DNA of 64,000 nucleotides from an uncultured Spirochaetaceae bacterium (GCA_902802305.1 CADCLG010000010.1:28635-92634); one strand, 5' to 3'. Positions 1 through 9,093 are shown, counted from the stretch's first letter. A program made the numbers and translations. Notes: a model not told the origin generated them from the letters alone.

Positions 1-2
1 GA

Positions 3-731
3 AACAGTATTCTTGCTCAGATTGATGAATTAAATTATGACGGTTTCTTTATTCTTGGAGATGTTTCGGAAGTAGGACTTCTTGCTGGAAATTATAAAGA
101 AGCAATTGAAGATTTAAGTGATAACCTCAAGCATACAAAAATCCGCGTACTTGCTGGAAATCATGATGCTTTAGTAAATGGATTACCTTTGTTCCGTTCC
201 GCATTTATGGACAAAAAGGATAAATGGTATTATCGTATGGATAACGGTACAGTTCATTTTATTTTTATGAATATGCTTTGGGATACAGCTGAGTTCACTA
301 AAAAAGAAGAAAAATGGTTGATTGACCAGCTTGAAAGTATTCCTCAAGAAGACACTGTAATTGTAATTTCCCATTGTTATATTCTGGGGTCCGGCTATTG
401 GGATGAAATGGCTCAGAGAAACTGGGGTGATATTCCTGATGTTGTTGACCGTCTGTGTCCTATTCTTGAAAAATATAATGTTGATTTGTCTATGAGCGGT
501 CATAATCATTTCTTTGAACATCTTACAAAAGACAGTGTTGATTATGCAATTTTGGGTGCAATGGGTGGAAAACTCGATGAAGATTTAATCTATTCATCTC
601 CATACTCAAAATGGATTAACAATACAGATTTTGGCTGGCTGGATTTAAAGATTTATAATTCTTATATGGATTTGACCTTCTTAAATCAGTATGGAGAATC
701 AATCTATAAAACCAGTATTAGAACAAGATAA
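3..731 (+). CDS. Calcineurin-like metallophosphoesterase, 5' end outside window
   Basis: The frame is open from the first bases, so the start lies upstream of the window. The visible part carries the metallophosphoesterase metal-binding series in order: GDVSE near the edge, GNHD (about 147-158), SHCY (about 370) and GHNH (about 498-509). This family cleaves phosphoesters using a two-metal centre. The first motif (D-x-H) and any signal peptide are not visible, so location and substrate cannot be judged. The protein ends with a basic tail just before the convergent fucosidase gene. Family assignment is secure; function is not. Confidence 0.85.
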   Translation, partial: NSILAQIDELNYDGFFILGDVSEVGLLAGNYKEAIEDLSDNLKHTKIRVLAGNHDALVNGLPLFRSAFMDKKDKWYYRMDNGTVHFIFMNMLWDTAEFTKKEEKWLIDQLESIPQEDTVIVISHCYILGSGYWDEMAQRNWGDIPDVVDRLCPILEKYNVDLSMSGHNHFFEHLTKDSVDYAILGAMGGKLDEDLIYSSPYSKWINNTDFGWLDLKIYNSYMDLTFLNQYGESIYKTSIRTR

Positions 732-772
732 ACTTTAAGACATAAGACTGAGATACTGCTGCAAAAATCAGT

Positions 773-2137
773 TCAGTATAATCCGAAAAATGATAAAATC
801 GGGAAAGACCGACATTGGTTTATTGTCAGCCGTATCTCATCAGTCTTTACAGGTTTATCTAATCTTATGATTTTTTTATAACCTATGACACTTCCCCTGT
901 AGATGCACTCATAGTTACCTTTTATTTTTGCTTCAACCGTGTATTCTTCTATTCTCTGACTTTGACTTATATCTTCCATAATTACAATGTATTTTATAGC
1001 TTCTGTCCTTTTATCATCAAAAGAAAAAATATAGGTACTATTTGTGCAAGGGGATTGTGCTGGAGATGCTGGCACTGGATTAGTCTGCGAATAAAAAGGA
1101 GTGCTAAGATTTTTGCGAAGATAATCTCCAAGCTGCCGGAGCCTTTCAAGATCATTTTTATGAAAGAGACCGTTTGGCATAGGAGGGATATTCAAAAGAA
1201 AAGTCGCATTTCCACCAACAGAATTAATATAAATATTTACAAGCTCCTCCAGAGAGCGGACTTTATCATCTTCATAAGTGTGATAAAACCATCCCGGCCT
1301 TATTGAAGTATTTACTTCTGCAGGGTACCAGATTAAGTCGGGTTCATTCTCCAAGAGCTTTCTGCTGCCTAAATCCTGGTCGTAAGCTGATATTTTTCTC
1401 TGCCTGAACTCACTGGAATCTTCTTTCTGGCTTTTTTCTTTGATTATTTCTGTGTCTTTTGTTCTAAGAGGAACAACGCTCCATTCAGAAGGGCGGCAGT
1501 GACCAGCTTCGTTTCCACACCAGCGAACATCCGGACCACAGACAGAAATACAGGCATTGGGCTGCAGCCGGCGAATTACTTTGTAATATCTTTCAAAATC
1601 ATATATCTGTTTTTTACCGTTAGGACCTTCTCCACAGGCACCGTCGAACCATACAGAAAAAATATCTCCATAGTCTGTAAGTAATTCTTCAAGCTGATTG
1701 CAGAAAAAATCATCATAAGCCTTCCCCTGACCATAAAGAGGGCAATTTCTATCCCAGGGAGAAAGATAGACACCAAACTTGAGCCCGTATTTTTTACAGG
1801 AAGCAGCGGCCTGGGCAACAATGTCGCCTTTGCCATTTTTGTAGGGACTGGCAGCTATTGTATGCTCTGTATATTTACTTGGCCAGAGACAGAAGCCGTC
1901 GTGGTGCTTGCAGGTAAGAATCAAGCCTGTCATTCCAGCACTTTTAATTGCATCTGCCCACTGGTCTGTATCAAGTTCCTTAGGATTAAAGATTGAAGGA
2001 CTTTCTTTGCCGTCTCCCCATTCACGGTCTGTAAAGGTATTTACTGTAAAATGAACAAAGGCATAAAACTCCATTGCCTGATGAGACAGCTGTCTTTTAC
2101 TTGGTCGTATTTGAATCAGTCTTTCTTCTAAGGTCAT
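773..2137 (-). CDS. GH29 alpha-L-fucosidase, cytoplasmic
   Basis: Removes alpha-L-fucose from glycans. The N-terminal barrel shows typical GH29 stretches: the FVHFTVNTF region, the KHHDGFCLWPS block and the VWFDGA motif, whose Asp (about residue 165) is the expected nucleophile. A smaller C-terminal beta domain follows. A TTG 15 nt upstream (2152) keeps the frame open, but the ATG at 2137 has AGGA seven bases in front and gives a family-like N-terminus, so it is preferred (454 aa). No signal peptide is seen, so it likely acts on imported fucosides. It lies about 25 nt after the GH5 gene on the same strand and is probably co-transcribed with it. Confidence 0.9.
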   Translation of the reverse strand: MTLEERLIQIRPSKRQLSHQAMEFYAFVHFTVNTFTDREWGDGKESPSIFNPKELDTDQWADAIKSAGMTGLILTCKHHDGFCLWPSKYTEHTIAASPYKNGKGDIVAQAAASCKKYGLKFGVYLSPWDRNCPLYGQGKAYDDFFCNQLEELLTDYGDIFSVWFDGACGEGPNGKKQIYDFERYYKVIRRLQPNACISVCGPDVRWCGNEAGHCRPSEWSVVPLRTKDTEIIKEKSQKEDSSEFRQRKISAYDQDLGSRKLLENEPDLIWYPAEVNTSIRPGWFYHTYEDDKVRSLEELVNIYINSVGGNATFLLNIPPMPNGLFHKNDLERLRQLGDYLRKNLSTPFYSQTNPVPASPAQSPCTNSTYIFSFDDKRTEAIKYIVIMEDISQSQRIEEYTVEAKIKGNYECIYRGSVIGYKKIIRLDKPVKTDEIRLTINQCRSFPILSFFGLY

Positions 2138-2161
2138 TTTTAATTCCTGCAAGCTTATTTA

Positions 2162-3418
2162 TTATCGATAATCCTCGTATTTTTTAGGAAAAGCAGCATA
2201 TTCACCGATTATTACAGGGCGGTTAATTCTTCTCTGCCACCTTGCGTACATGTCAAAATCATTTTTAAGGTCATATTCATGCTGCCATGGTGTCCATACT
2301 GCTGTCATAGTTGTCCAGGTGGCATTATTAAAGCAGAATCCTTGAGGAGTATAATTGTGAACCTCTATAATAAGATGATTTTCTGCTGGGTCGGTAACTT
2401 TGTCAAGAATCTGCATATCTCTGTCTGAACCACTGCAACCCCTTGGTGAAATTACAAGGTTTCTTTTTGCGTGGTTTCCACCTTGTGCACGAATTGTATC
2501 TACAAAAAGCTGGTTCCATTTATTTATGTATTCGATAGTTGACATGGGTGGAGCCCAGTTATCGGCTTCATCTGTAACTTCGTTCATACTGGCAAAAATA
2601 AGGCGTTCATCATAGTTTTCAAACTCCTTTGCAATCTGAGTCCACAGACTTTTGAAGCGTTCATTATATTTATTGTACATTCTCTCTGTTGCACAAACCC
2701 AGCCATCGTGATGAGTATTTAAAATGCAGTACATTCCTTCATCAATTACATAATCTACAACCTCATGTACACGAGCCATCCATTTCGGGTCAACAAGATT
2801 GTTTTCGTCAATATGTTCTGCCCAGGTACATGGAACTCTAACGGCATTAAAACCACATTCCTTTACATAGTGAATCATTTCTCTTGTAGTTACCGGCATT
2901 CCCCAGGCTGTTTCAAAGGCTTTTGTTGTAGTTTTGCCAGTAGCATCTTTTTCGCCCCACTGGATAATCCAGCCGATTTCATCAGTACCTTCTTTTTTCC
3001 AATCATAACTGGTGGCATCAAGGGTGTTGCCCAGATTCCAGCCTGTTTTCATGTTGTGAACAGCGGTAGCTGCATCTTCTTCTACAAAGCCCGGGGTTGC
3101 TTTTGAATAGGAAAAATCTTCTTCCGGGTAGTTTGCCATAATTGCATCTATGATTTGCTGGCGGCAGGTAAGATTTTTGCGATCAATTAAATCGTTACAA
3201 TCCCACCAAAAGCCTGTGTAGCCCGCTTTTCTACAAAGAGAATGAAAAAAAGTGGCATATTGAGCGACATCGGCATCGTTCCAGCCAGTTTTTTCAGCAG
3301 CTTCTACAGGTTTTGAGTTGGATGAATCAGGATTTTGTGAAGTTTTACAGCCAGTTAGCGTAAGACATCCGGCAGTCATAATAGAAATAATAAAAATCAA
3401 GGATATAATTCTTTTCAT
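2162..3418 (-). CDS. GH5 glycanase lipoprotein with apparently circularly permuted barrel
   Basis: An exported lipoprotein: basic start, hydrophobic core and lipobox-like LTGC (Cys24; Cys18 is an alternative). Residues about 45-97 look like the C-terminal end of a GH5 barrel (helix 7, strand 8 with FWWDCND, helix 8). After a linker, residues about 115-408 give the rest of the barrel in normal order: GWNLGNTLDA (strand 1), NTHHDG (236-237), MNE with acid/base Glu280, EVHNY with His354, and IIGEY with nucleophile Glu406. The protein then stops 12 residues later, where a normal GH5 would continue with helix 7 to helix 8. All catalytic residues are present, so activity is plausible. Likely substrates are beta-glucans or related hemicelluloses (inference). 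Followed by the fucosidase gene. Confidence 0.85.
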   Translation of the reverse strand: MKRIISLIFIISIMTAGCLTLTGCKTSQNPDSSNSKPVEAAEKTGWNDADVAQYATFFHSLCRKAGYTGFWWDCNDLIDRKNLTCRQQIIDAIMANYPEEDFSYSKATPGFVEEDAATAVHNMKTGWNLGNTLDATSYDWKKEGTDEIGWIIQWGEKDATGKTTTKAFETAWGMPVTTREMIHYVKECGFNAVRVPCTWAEHIDENNLVDPKWMARVHEVVDYVIDEGMYCILNTHHDGWVCATERMYNKYNERFKSLWTQIAKEFENYDERLIFASMNEVTDEADNWAPPMSTIEYINKWNQLFVDTIRAQGGNHAKRNLVISPRGCSGSDRDMQILDKVTDPAENHLIIEVHNYTPQGFCFNNATWTTMTAVWTPWQHEYDLKNDFDMYARWQRRINRPVIIGEYAAFPKKYEDYR

Positions 3419-3494
3419 ACTTAGAGTTTATAGCAGATGATAAAATAAAATATGTATTTTTGTGCACTTTTTTATGACATTTTCTGCATTCCAG

Positions 3495-3537
3495 CCTTCT
3501 TTTTTGCTTTCTAATTTCTTGCTTTAAAAAAAGAAGG
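3495..3537. repeat. 11-bp inverted repeat overlapping a promoter
   Basis: CCTTCTTTTTT (3495-3505) is exactly inverted at 3527-3537, with 21 nt between. The right arm lies in the spacer of the promoter for the lipoprotein gene at 3571. It could be an operator or simply an A/T-rich coincidence. Confidence 0.4.
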
Positions 3538-3546
3538 TGTTATAAT
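3519..3546 (+). promoter_or_regulatory. Sigma-70-type promoter for the FnIII lipoprotein pair
   Basis: TTGCTT (3519-3524), a 16-nt spacer, then a perfect TATAAT (3541-3546). An SD (AAGGAG) follows 10 nt later and the ATG is at 3571. Confidence 0.7.
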
Positions 3547-3570
3547 TCTCAATAAGGAGATGATAACAAA

Positions 3571-4695
3571 ATGTTGCAAAAAAAAGTCTGTAAATATATC
3601 TTTAATGTTTTTTCCTTCTTTTTAATCTTAACACAAGCTCTTTTAGTGCTTTCCTGTAAAACAGAGACAGAACCTGCTCTTACACAACCAATTGTAACGC
3701 TTACTCTTTCTGAAGATTCGCCCCAGACAAGTGTAATAATCAGCTGGACTCCTTCTGATGAAGTTATAGAAGAGCGTGTTAATTATTTTATTGAAAGAAG
3801 TATGATTCGTGATGATGTACTTGATACAAGAGTTTTTGATTGGGAAGCAGATACGCCTCTTTGTATAACAGATAATACTTGCGAAAGCGGGACAGAGTAT
3901 ACTTATATTGTAACAGCAAGTGTCGAAAGATTTTCGCTTTTTAACAGTAAAACTTATTCAAAAAAATCAGAAAAAAAATCAATCAAGACTGCTAAGGATT
4001 CAAGGGTAACTTTGGACTATCCTAAAAACCTTAAGGTTCTGGCAGACAGCAATAAACGAAATGCCCTTACAGTTACCTGGGATGCGGTTGAAAATGCAGA
4101 CTCTTATGAGCTTTATTATACAAGTTACTTCTGGAGCAATTTTAATGAAGAATTCATCAAAATTGCAGAAATTGCAGATACAAATGAAACATCTTTTATA
4201 AAAAACTATCTTACAAATGAACAATCATATACCTTTATGGTAAAGGCAGTTAACGGTGACAAATGCAGTTTGTTTTCTGCAAAAGCGAGTGGGCGTGTTC
4301 CTGCTTTAGAAAATCTAAGCAAAGATAAAGCCATTATGCTTGAAAATGGAATAAGAGAATACTTTTATTCGAATGAAGATTCTTTATGGTTTAAATGCAA
4401 GCCCAACGAAGGTTTTCTGTCATTTTATTGCGAGGATTATAATCAGGAAACTTCCCTGTCAATCTTTCTGGAAGATGGAAGCCTTATTGCATCCGGGCTG
4501 CCTTTGTTTATACCTGCGGAAGGACAGGCTTCGGCTGAAAATCTTACTTTGTTAACTGTTTCAGATGACCAGACTTATGATTATGCAGTAAAACGCAATA
4601 TTAGGGCTGATATAGCTGGTTTTTCGTCAGATACTACTTATTTATTACGGATAGTAAAATACTATAGCCGTAATTTTTCAATTTGCGTGGAGTAG
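3571..4695 (+). CDS. Fibronectin type III-like lipoprotein
   Basis: Starts with a signal peptide of about 28 residues ending in LVLSC, a spirochaete-type lipobox, so it is probably anchored in a membrane. Two fibronectin-III-like beta modules follow (about residues 40-140 and 148-245), recognised by patterns such as LTVTWDAVENADSYELYY. A further C-terminal beta domain (about 250-374) is unassigned. The start is fixed by AAGGAG ten bases before the ATG. The stop lies 5 nt before the ATG of a second, similar lipoprotein, so the two probably form an operon and may act together at the cell surface. No catalytic motif is visible; substrate binding or adhesion are guesses. Confidence 0.75.
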   Translation: MLQKKVCKYIFNVFSFFLILTQALLVLSCKTETEPALTQPIVTLTLSEDSPQTSVIISWTPSDEVIEERVNYFIERSMIRDDVLDTRVFDWEADTPLCITDNTCESGTEYTYIVTASVERFSLFNSKTYSKKSEKKSIKTAKDSRVTLDYPKNLKVLADSNKRNALTVTWDAVENADSYELYYTSYFWSNFNEEFIKIAEIADTNETSFIKNYLTNEQSYTFMVKAVNGDKCSLFSAKASGRVPALENLSKDKAIMLENGIREYFYSNEDSLWFKCKPNEGFLSFYCEDYNQETSLSIFLEDGSLIASGLPLFIPAEGQASAENLTLLTVSDDQTYDYAVKRNIRADIAGFSSDTTYLLRIVKYYSRNFSICVE

Positions 4696-4700
4696 GGATT

Positions 4701-5405
4701 ATGGCTTTTAGAAAAAATATAATTGGTCGATTTTGTCTTCTTATTCTTTTGACTGCTCTTTCTGTCTTTTTTGCAGCTTGCAGCAACATTCTTTGGGGAA
4801 TAAATCGGGAAGCTCCAAAAAATCTGAGAGTTTCTTCTATAACTGCTGACAGTGCGGTACTTTCCTGGGATGAGGTAAATAAAGCCAGCCAATATGAAAT
4901 AATGTGGAAAACAGATAACGATGGAAATTATTGGAAAAGCGATATTGTTAATGCAGAAAGCGGGATAAACAGCTTTACGATAGACAATCTTATATATGAA
5001 AGGGAATATAAGGTTCAAATTGCAGCAATGTTTGAAAAAGGGAATAACCAATATGTTATGAGTAATTATGCTACAACAAGTTTTAAAACCCTGAAAGATA
5101 TTCCTCCAAGCGGCGAATTAGCCAGACCAGGCAATGTAAAAGCAAGCTATAATCAAGATAAATCTGCCATAAATATTTCCTGGGATGGGGTAGAAGCTGC
5201 GGCCTATTATGATGTAAATCTTAAAAGTGATGAATTGTATTTTCATGCACCTAGGCTTAATGTGCTAAACACAGTTGCTGCTCCAAAAACAGAATATATT
5301 TATTCAGACTATTTACCCGAAGGCAGGATTGTGATTAAGGTTGCTGCCCGTAATTCTGATTTTTCTGATTCCTGCAGATGGTCTTATGAGGTTGAAGTCA
5401 AATAG
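4701..5405 (+). CDS. Second fibronectin type III-like lipoprotein
   Basis: A 234-residue exported protein with signal peptide and lipobox FFAAC (Cys about 26). Two short FnIII-like modules follow: one with PKNLRVSSITADSAVLSWDE, the other with ARPGNVKASYNQDKSAINIS. The ATG at 4701 is chosen because GGAG (4689-4692) precedes it by 8 nt; that SD lies inside the end of the upstream gene, suggesting translational coupling. An in-frame TTG at 4683 exists but would add an unlikely extension. Same architecture as its upstream neighbour, so probably a diverged partner. Function unknown. Confidence 0.72.
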   Translation: MAFRKNIIGRFCLLILLTALSVFFAACSNILWGINREAPKNLRVSSITADSAVLSWDEVNKASQYEIMWKTDNDGNYWKSDIVNAESGINSFTIDNLIYEREYKVQIAAMFEKGNNQYVMSNYATTSFKTLKDIPPSGELARPGNVKASYNQDKSAINISWDGVEAAAYYDVNLKSDELYFHAPRLNVLNTVAAPKTEYIYSDYLPEGRIVIKVAARNSDFSDSCRWSYEVEVK

Positions 5406-5530
5406 CTATAGTTTTCTCCTATAACTTTCTATAAGTTTTTTGTATATAACTATATCTTGCAATAAATCACATAAACTCATAATATTTTTCTATAGCAAAT
5501 TATAACAATAATTTATATGAGGTATTAACG

Positions 5531-6805
5531 ATGGAACAAGAGACAAAATGTATTCAGGCTGGTTATACTCCAAAAAATGGTGAATCAAGAATGATTCCAA
5601 TTATTCAGAGTACAACTTTTAAGTACGACACCAGCGAGGATATGGGTAAACTGTTTGATTTGGAAGCAAGCGGATATTTTTACACTCGACTTCAGAATCC
5701 TACAAACGATTATGTTGCTGCAAAACTTACTGCCCTTGAAGGTGGTACAGCCGGAATGTTGACTTCTTCTGGTCAGGCTGCAAACTTTTATTCTGTTTTT
5801 AATATTGCAAATGCCGGGGACCATGTTATTTCTTCGGCTTCTATTTATGGCGGAACCTTTAATCTTTTTAATGTAACCATGCGCAAAATGGGAATTGATT
5901 TTACTTTTGTTGATCCTGAATGCTCTGATGAAGAGCTGGAAGCAGCTTTTAAACCAAATACTAAGGCTGTTTTTGGAGAAACAATTGCAAATCCTGCTTT
6001 GACGGTTTTTGATATTGAACGTTTTGCAAAAGCCGCACATGCTCACGGAGTTCCTCTTATTGTTGATAATACTTTTGCAACTCCTATAAACTGCCGTCCT
6101 TTTGAATGGGGATGCGATATTGTAACTCATTCAACTACAAAATACCTGGATGGTCACGATGCTACTGTTGGCGGTGCTATTATTGACAGCGGTAAGTTTG
6201 ACTGGATGGCTCATAAGGAAAAGTTCCCTGGTCTTTGTACTCCTGATGAATCTTATCATGGAATTACTTATGCAGAAAAGTTTGGCAAGGAAGGAGCTTT
6301 TATTACAAAATGTACCGCTCAGCTTATGCGTGATTTTGGTTCAATTCAGTCACCAATGAACGCTTATATGCTTAATCTGGGAATTGAATCTCTGGCAGTA
6401 AGGGTTCCGCGTCATTGTGAAAATGCTCTTAAAGTTGCCAAGTTCCTCGAAGCAAATCCAAATGTTACCTGGGTTAATTATCCTGGTCTTGAAAGCAACA
6501 AATATTATGCTCTGGCAAAAAAATATATGCCAAATGGAACTTGTGGTGTTGTTTCTTTTGGTGTAAAGGGTGGACGAAAGGCTGCAGAAGAGTTTATGAA
6601 ACATCTTAAAGTTGCAATAATCGCTACCCATGTTGCAGATGCTCACACCTGCATTCTTCATCCGGCAAGTTCTACCCACAGACAGCTTACCGACAAGGAA
6701 CTTGAAAACTGTGGAGTAGGGGCAGATTTAATCCGCCTTTCTGTTGGAATTGAGAATGTCAATGATATTATTGCTGACTTAAAGCAGGCTCTGGCAAGTA
6801 TTTAG
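5531..6805 (+). CDS. metY: O-acetylhomoserine sulfhydrylase (PLP-dependent), first copy
   Basis: A Cys/Met-metabolism PLP enzyme of 424 aa, the usual length for MetY. It makes homocysteine (or methionine) from O-acetylhomoserine and sulfide (or methanethiol). Visible landmarks are YTRLQNPTND near residue 50, the PLP-contacting SGQAA and IYGGT blocks, and the Schiff-base lysine in HSTTKYLDGH (about K204). The start has GAGG eight bases before the ATG. A second copy with about the same layout lies at 33491. Methionine gamma-lyase or cystathionine gamma-synthase are relatives that cannot be wholly excluded. The 125-bp leader is rich in CTATA elements. The 3' end overlaps convergent mnmA by 4 bp. 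Confidence 0.85.
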   Translation: MEQETKCIQAGYTPKNGESRMIPIIQSTTFKYDTSEDMGKLFDLEASGYFYTRLQNPTNDYVAAKLTALEGGTAGMLTSSGQAANFYSVFNIANAGDHVISSASIYGGTFNLFNVTMRKMGIDFTFVDPECSDEELEAAFKPNTKAVFGETIANPALTVFDIERFAKAAHAHGVPLIVDNTFATPINCRPFEWGCDIVTHSTTKYLDGHDATVGGAIIDSGKFDWMAHKEKFPGLCTPDESYHGITYAEKFGKEGAFITKCTAQLMRDFGSIQSPMNAYMLNLGIESLAVRVPRHCENALKVAKFLEANPNVTWVNYPGLESNKYYALAKKYMPNGTCGVVSFGVKGGRKAAEEFMKHLKVAIIATHVADAHTCILHPASSTHRQLTDKELENCGVGADLIRLSVGIENVNDIIADLKQALASI

Positions 6806-7968
6806 CGCACTATCACGCCGCCGCCAATAATTACATTATCTTTGTATAAAACGGCAGACTGGCCCGGAGTAATTGCAAACTGCCCCTGATTAAAGGTGAT
6901 TTTCCAAGGTTGCCCCTTGTAATTGTGATTATCATCTGCATCAGGGGTATATTTTTCTATAGTTGCAATTGCAGATTTACTTCTCAGTCGGATTTTCACC
7001 ATAGCTTCAAAAATATCGTTTGGTTCAAGGTCACCAGGCCATACAAAATCATCTGCAATCAAAGAGGTTGAATTGAGTTCTGATTTTTCAGCAAGTACAA
7101 TCTGATTTGTTTCTGCTTTAATTTCCTTTACATAATATGGAACTGGGCCAGATACTCCAAGACCTCGGCGCTGACCTACAGTATAATGCTCAATTCCCTT
7201 GTGCTTACCCAAAACTTTTCCATTGATGTCGATAAAATCACCTGGAATAGAAGGTTTGTCGTCGAAAAGCTGGTCAAAATATCGTGAATCTATAAAATCC
7301 TGACTTTCTTTGCGGGTTGCAGCCTCTAGTCCGGCTTTTTTTGCAATTTCAAAAACCTCTGATTTTCGTACATTTGCCAGAGGAAAACGAACTTTTTCAA
7401 GGATTTCGGATGGAAGACGGTATAAAAAGTAAGTTTGATCTTTGGTTTCGTCGCTTGCACAGGCAATCATGCAAGGTTTTTTATCGCTTCCCCATAATCC
7501 TTCCTCAGGGCGAACTACCATTGCATAGTGGCCGGTACAGAAATAATCAAAATCAATATCGATTTTTTTTATGCCTTCCAAAAGAGCGCCAAATTTTATG
7601 AAGCGATTGCAGCGGATGCAGGGATTTGGAGTTCTTCCTGCACGATATTCTCTTTTAAAATAATCAAGTACTGTTTCGTTGAAGGTTTTGCTCAAATCAA
7701 TCACATGATATTCTATGTCGTTTTCTGCGCAGAATCTTTTACATTCAGCAATATCGACATCTTCTTTTGGACCATAACAGGCATCAAAAAAAACTTTTTC
7801 GCCTTCCAGTTCTTTTATGTGACCGTCCCAGAGAGACATAGTTGCGCCAATTACCTTGCAGCCCTTCTGTTTAAGTAAAAGTGCGGTTAGGGTAGAATCA
7901 ACTCCACCTGACATTCCTACTACTACGGTTGAACCGGCTGGCGGCATTTGCTCTTGTATATATTTCAA
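6802..7968 (-). CDS. mnmA: tRNA-specific 2-thiouridylase MnmA
   Basis: Makes the 2-thio group of the wobble uridine in tRNAs for Lys, Glu and Gln. The PP-loop GMSGGVDS lies near residue 18, the first catalytic Cys is in the PCIRCNRFIKFG block, GHYA follows, and a C-terminal beta-barrel ends in the usual AVLYKDNVIIGGGVI. The open frame begins with TTG (7968), which has GAGG nine bases upstream. The first ATG, at 7947, has only a weak SD but gives a more usual N-terminus, so the start is uncertain by seven codons. Length (388 aa) fits the family. Confidence 0.92.
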   Translation of the reverse strand: MKYIQEQMPPAGSTVVVGMSGGVDSTLTALLLKQKGCKVIGATMSLWDGHIKELEGEKVFFDACYGPKEDVDIAECKRFCAENDIEYHVIDLSKTFNETVLDYFKREYRAGRTPNPCIRCNRFIKFGALLEGIKKIDIDFDYFCTGHYAMVVRPEEGLWGSDKKPCMIACASDETKDQTYFLYRLPSEILEKVRFPLANVRKSEVFEIAKKAGLEAATRKESQDFIDSRYFDQLFDDKPSIPGDFIDINGKVLGKHKGIEHYTVGQRRGLGVSGPVPYYVKEIKAETNQIVLAEKSELNSTSLIADDFVWPGDLEPNDIFEAMVKIRLRSKSAIATIEKYTPDADDNHNYKGQPWKITFNQGQFAITPGQSAVLYKDNVIIGGGVIVR

Positions 7969-8104
7969 AGTTTTAATCCTCGTATAAAGTGTGGTGATTG
8001 TAATAATCGATTTAAATTAAAATATATTTTTGCGCGATTTGCAAGGGGATTATTATTTATTGTTTTGTATAAATTTTCGTTATTTTTAAGAATTTTAAGT
8101 GATT

Positions 8105-8134
8105 TTGTACAATGATTGTGCACAATTTTATTAT
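8105..8134 (+). promoter_or_regulatory. Promoter with 12-bp palindrome, near-leaderless
   Basis: TTGTAC (8105-8110), 18 nt, TATTAT (8129-8134). The predicted transcription start is only about 5 nt before the ATG at 8146. The spacer contains the perfect palindrome ATTGTGCACAAT (8115-8126), a likely operator position. Confidence 0.5.
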
Positions 8135-8145
8135 ATTATAGATAT

Positions 8146-9039
8146 ATGAAACTTAATACACAGCAAACTTTTTCGGGGGAGAGAGCAGAGTATTTTTCAA
8201 AAGACGTTCAGTATGATGACGTTGTGTTTTGCGATGGGGAATCTCCATTAAAGCATGCTAAAAATATAAGCGTAAACAAGGCTTCTTTTGAGTGGAAGTA
8301 TCCTTTATGGAATACAAAAAATGCCAGTGTCAATAATTCTACCTTCAAGGAAATGTCACGCTCAGGCTTGTGGTATTCAGAAAACACTAAAATTGAAAAT
8401 ACGGTAATTGACGCACCAAAGGAATTCAGGCGGGCAAAAGGGATTTATCTTACCAATGTTGTCTTCAACAATGCGGCAGAAACCATGTGGAATTGCTCTG
8501 ATATATCGCTTAAGGATGTAAAAATTAAGGCCGGTGATTATTTTGCCATGAATTCAAGCAATTTTTATGCTGAAAACCTTGATTTGAATGGAAATTATTT
8601 TTTAGACGGCGGAAAAAACATCGAAATTCATAATTCAAAGCTGCTTTCTAAAGATGCCTTCTGGAATTGCGAAAATGTAACGGTTTATGATTCCTATATA
8701 AACGGTGAATATCTGGGCTGGAATTCAAAAAATCTTAAATTTGTAAATTGTACAATCGAAAGCAATCAGGGCTTGTGTTATATAGATGGATTGACATTAT
8801 TAAATTGTACACTAAATAATACAGATTTAGCCTTTGAATATGTTTCGAATATAAATGCTGAAATAAAAAACAAAATAATCAGCATAAAAAACCCATTTTC
8901 GGGTATAATAAAGGCAGAGGAAATTGGAACATTGATTATGAATCCAAAAAGAGTTGATGTTTCAAAAACGGAAATTATCTGTGACAAAATCGGGGAAAAA
9001 TATACAGAAGATCCGAATCCAAATGAAAGAATATATTAA
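8146..9039 (+). CDS. DUF3737-like right-handed beta-helix protein
   Basis: A 297-residue protein without a signal peptide, made of short repeating beta-strand rungs of about 20 residues, for example KNISVNKASFEWKYPLWNTK and ENTKIENTVIDAP, with recurrent W-N-C/S/T turns. This pattern matches the DUF3737 family of predicted beta-helix proteins, recognised from memory. Function unknown. A GTG at 8116 is possible, but the ATG at 8146 lies right after a promoter-like -10 box. No SD is visible, so the mRNA may be nearly leaderless. The gene is followed by a hairpin and mscS. Confidence 0.7.
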   Translation: MKLNTQQTFSGERAEYFSKDVQYDDVVFCDGESPLKHAKNISVNKASFEWKYPLWNTKNASVNNSTFKEMSRSGLWYSENTKIENTVIDAPKEFRRAKGIYLTNVVFNNAAETMWNCSDISLKDVKIKAGDYFAMNSSNFYAENLDLNGNYFLDGGKNIEIHNSKLLSKDAFWNCENVTVYDSYINGEYLGWNSKNLKFVNCTIESNQGLCYIDGLTLLNCTLNNTDLAFEYVSNINAEIKNKIISIKNPFSGIIKAEEIGTLIMNPKRVDVSKTEIICDKIGEKYTEDPNPNERIY

Positions 9040-9040
9040 A

Positions 9041-9077
9041 CAGCGTAGCAGGGGATTATTGAACTTTTGCTACGTTG
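9041..9077 (+). terminator. Hairpin between DUF3737-like gene and mscS
   Basis: CAGCGTAGCA (9041-9050) pairs with TGCTACGTTG (9068-9077), ten pairs including one G-T, loop 17 nt. There is no long T run after it, so it could be a weak terminator or a leader hairpin just before the mscS SD. Confidence 0.4.
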
Positions 9078-9093
9078 CTTTAAGGAGCAGGAA

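Noticed and set aside
5585..6130. 181-codon minus-strand frame inside metY
   Set aside because: Shadow of the metY coding strand; no independent start or promoter.
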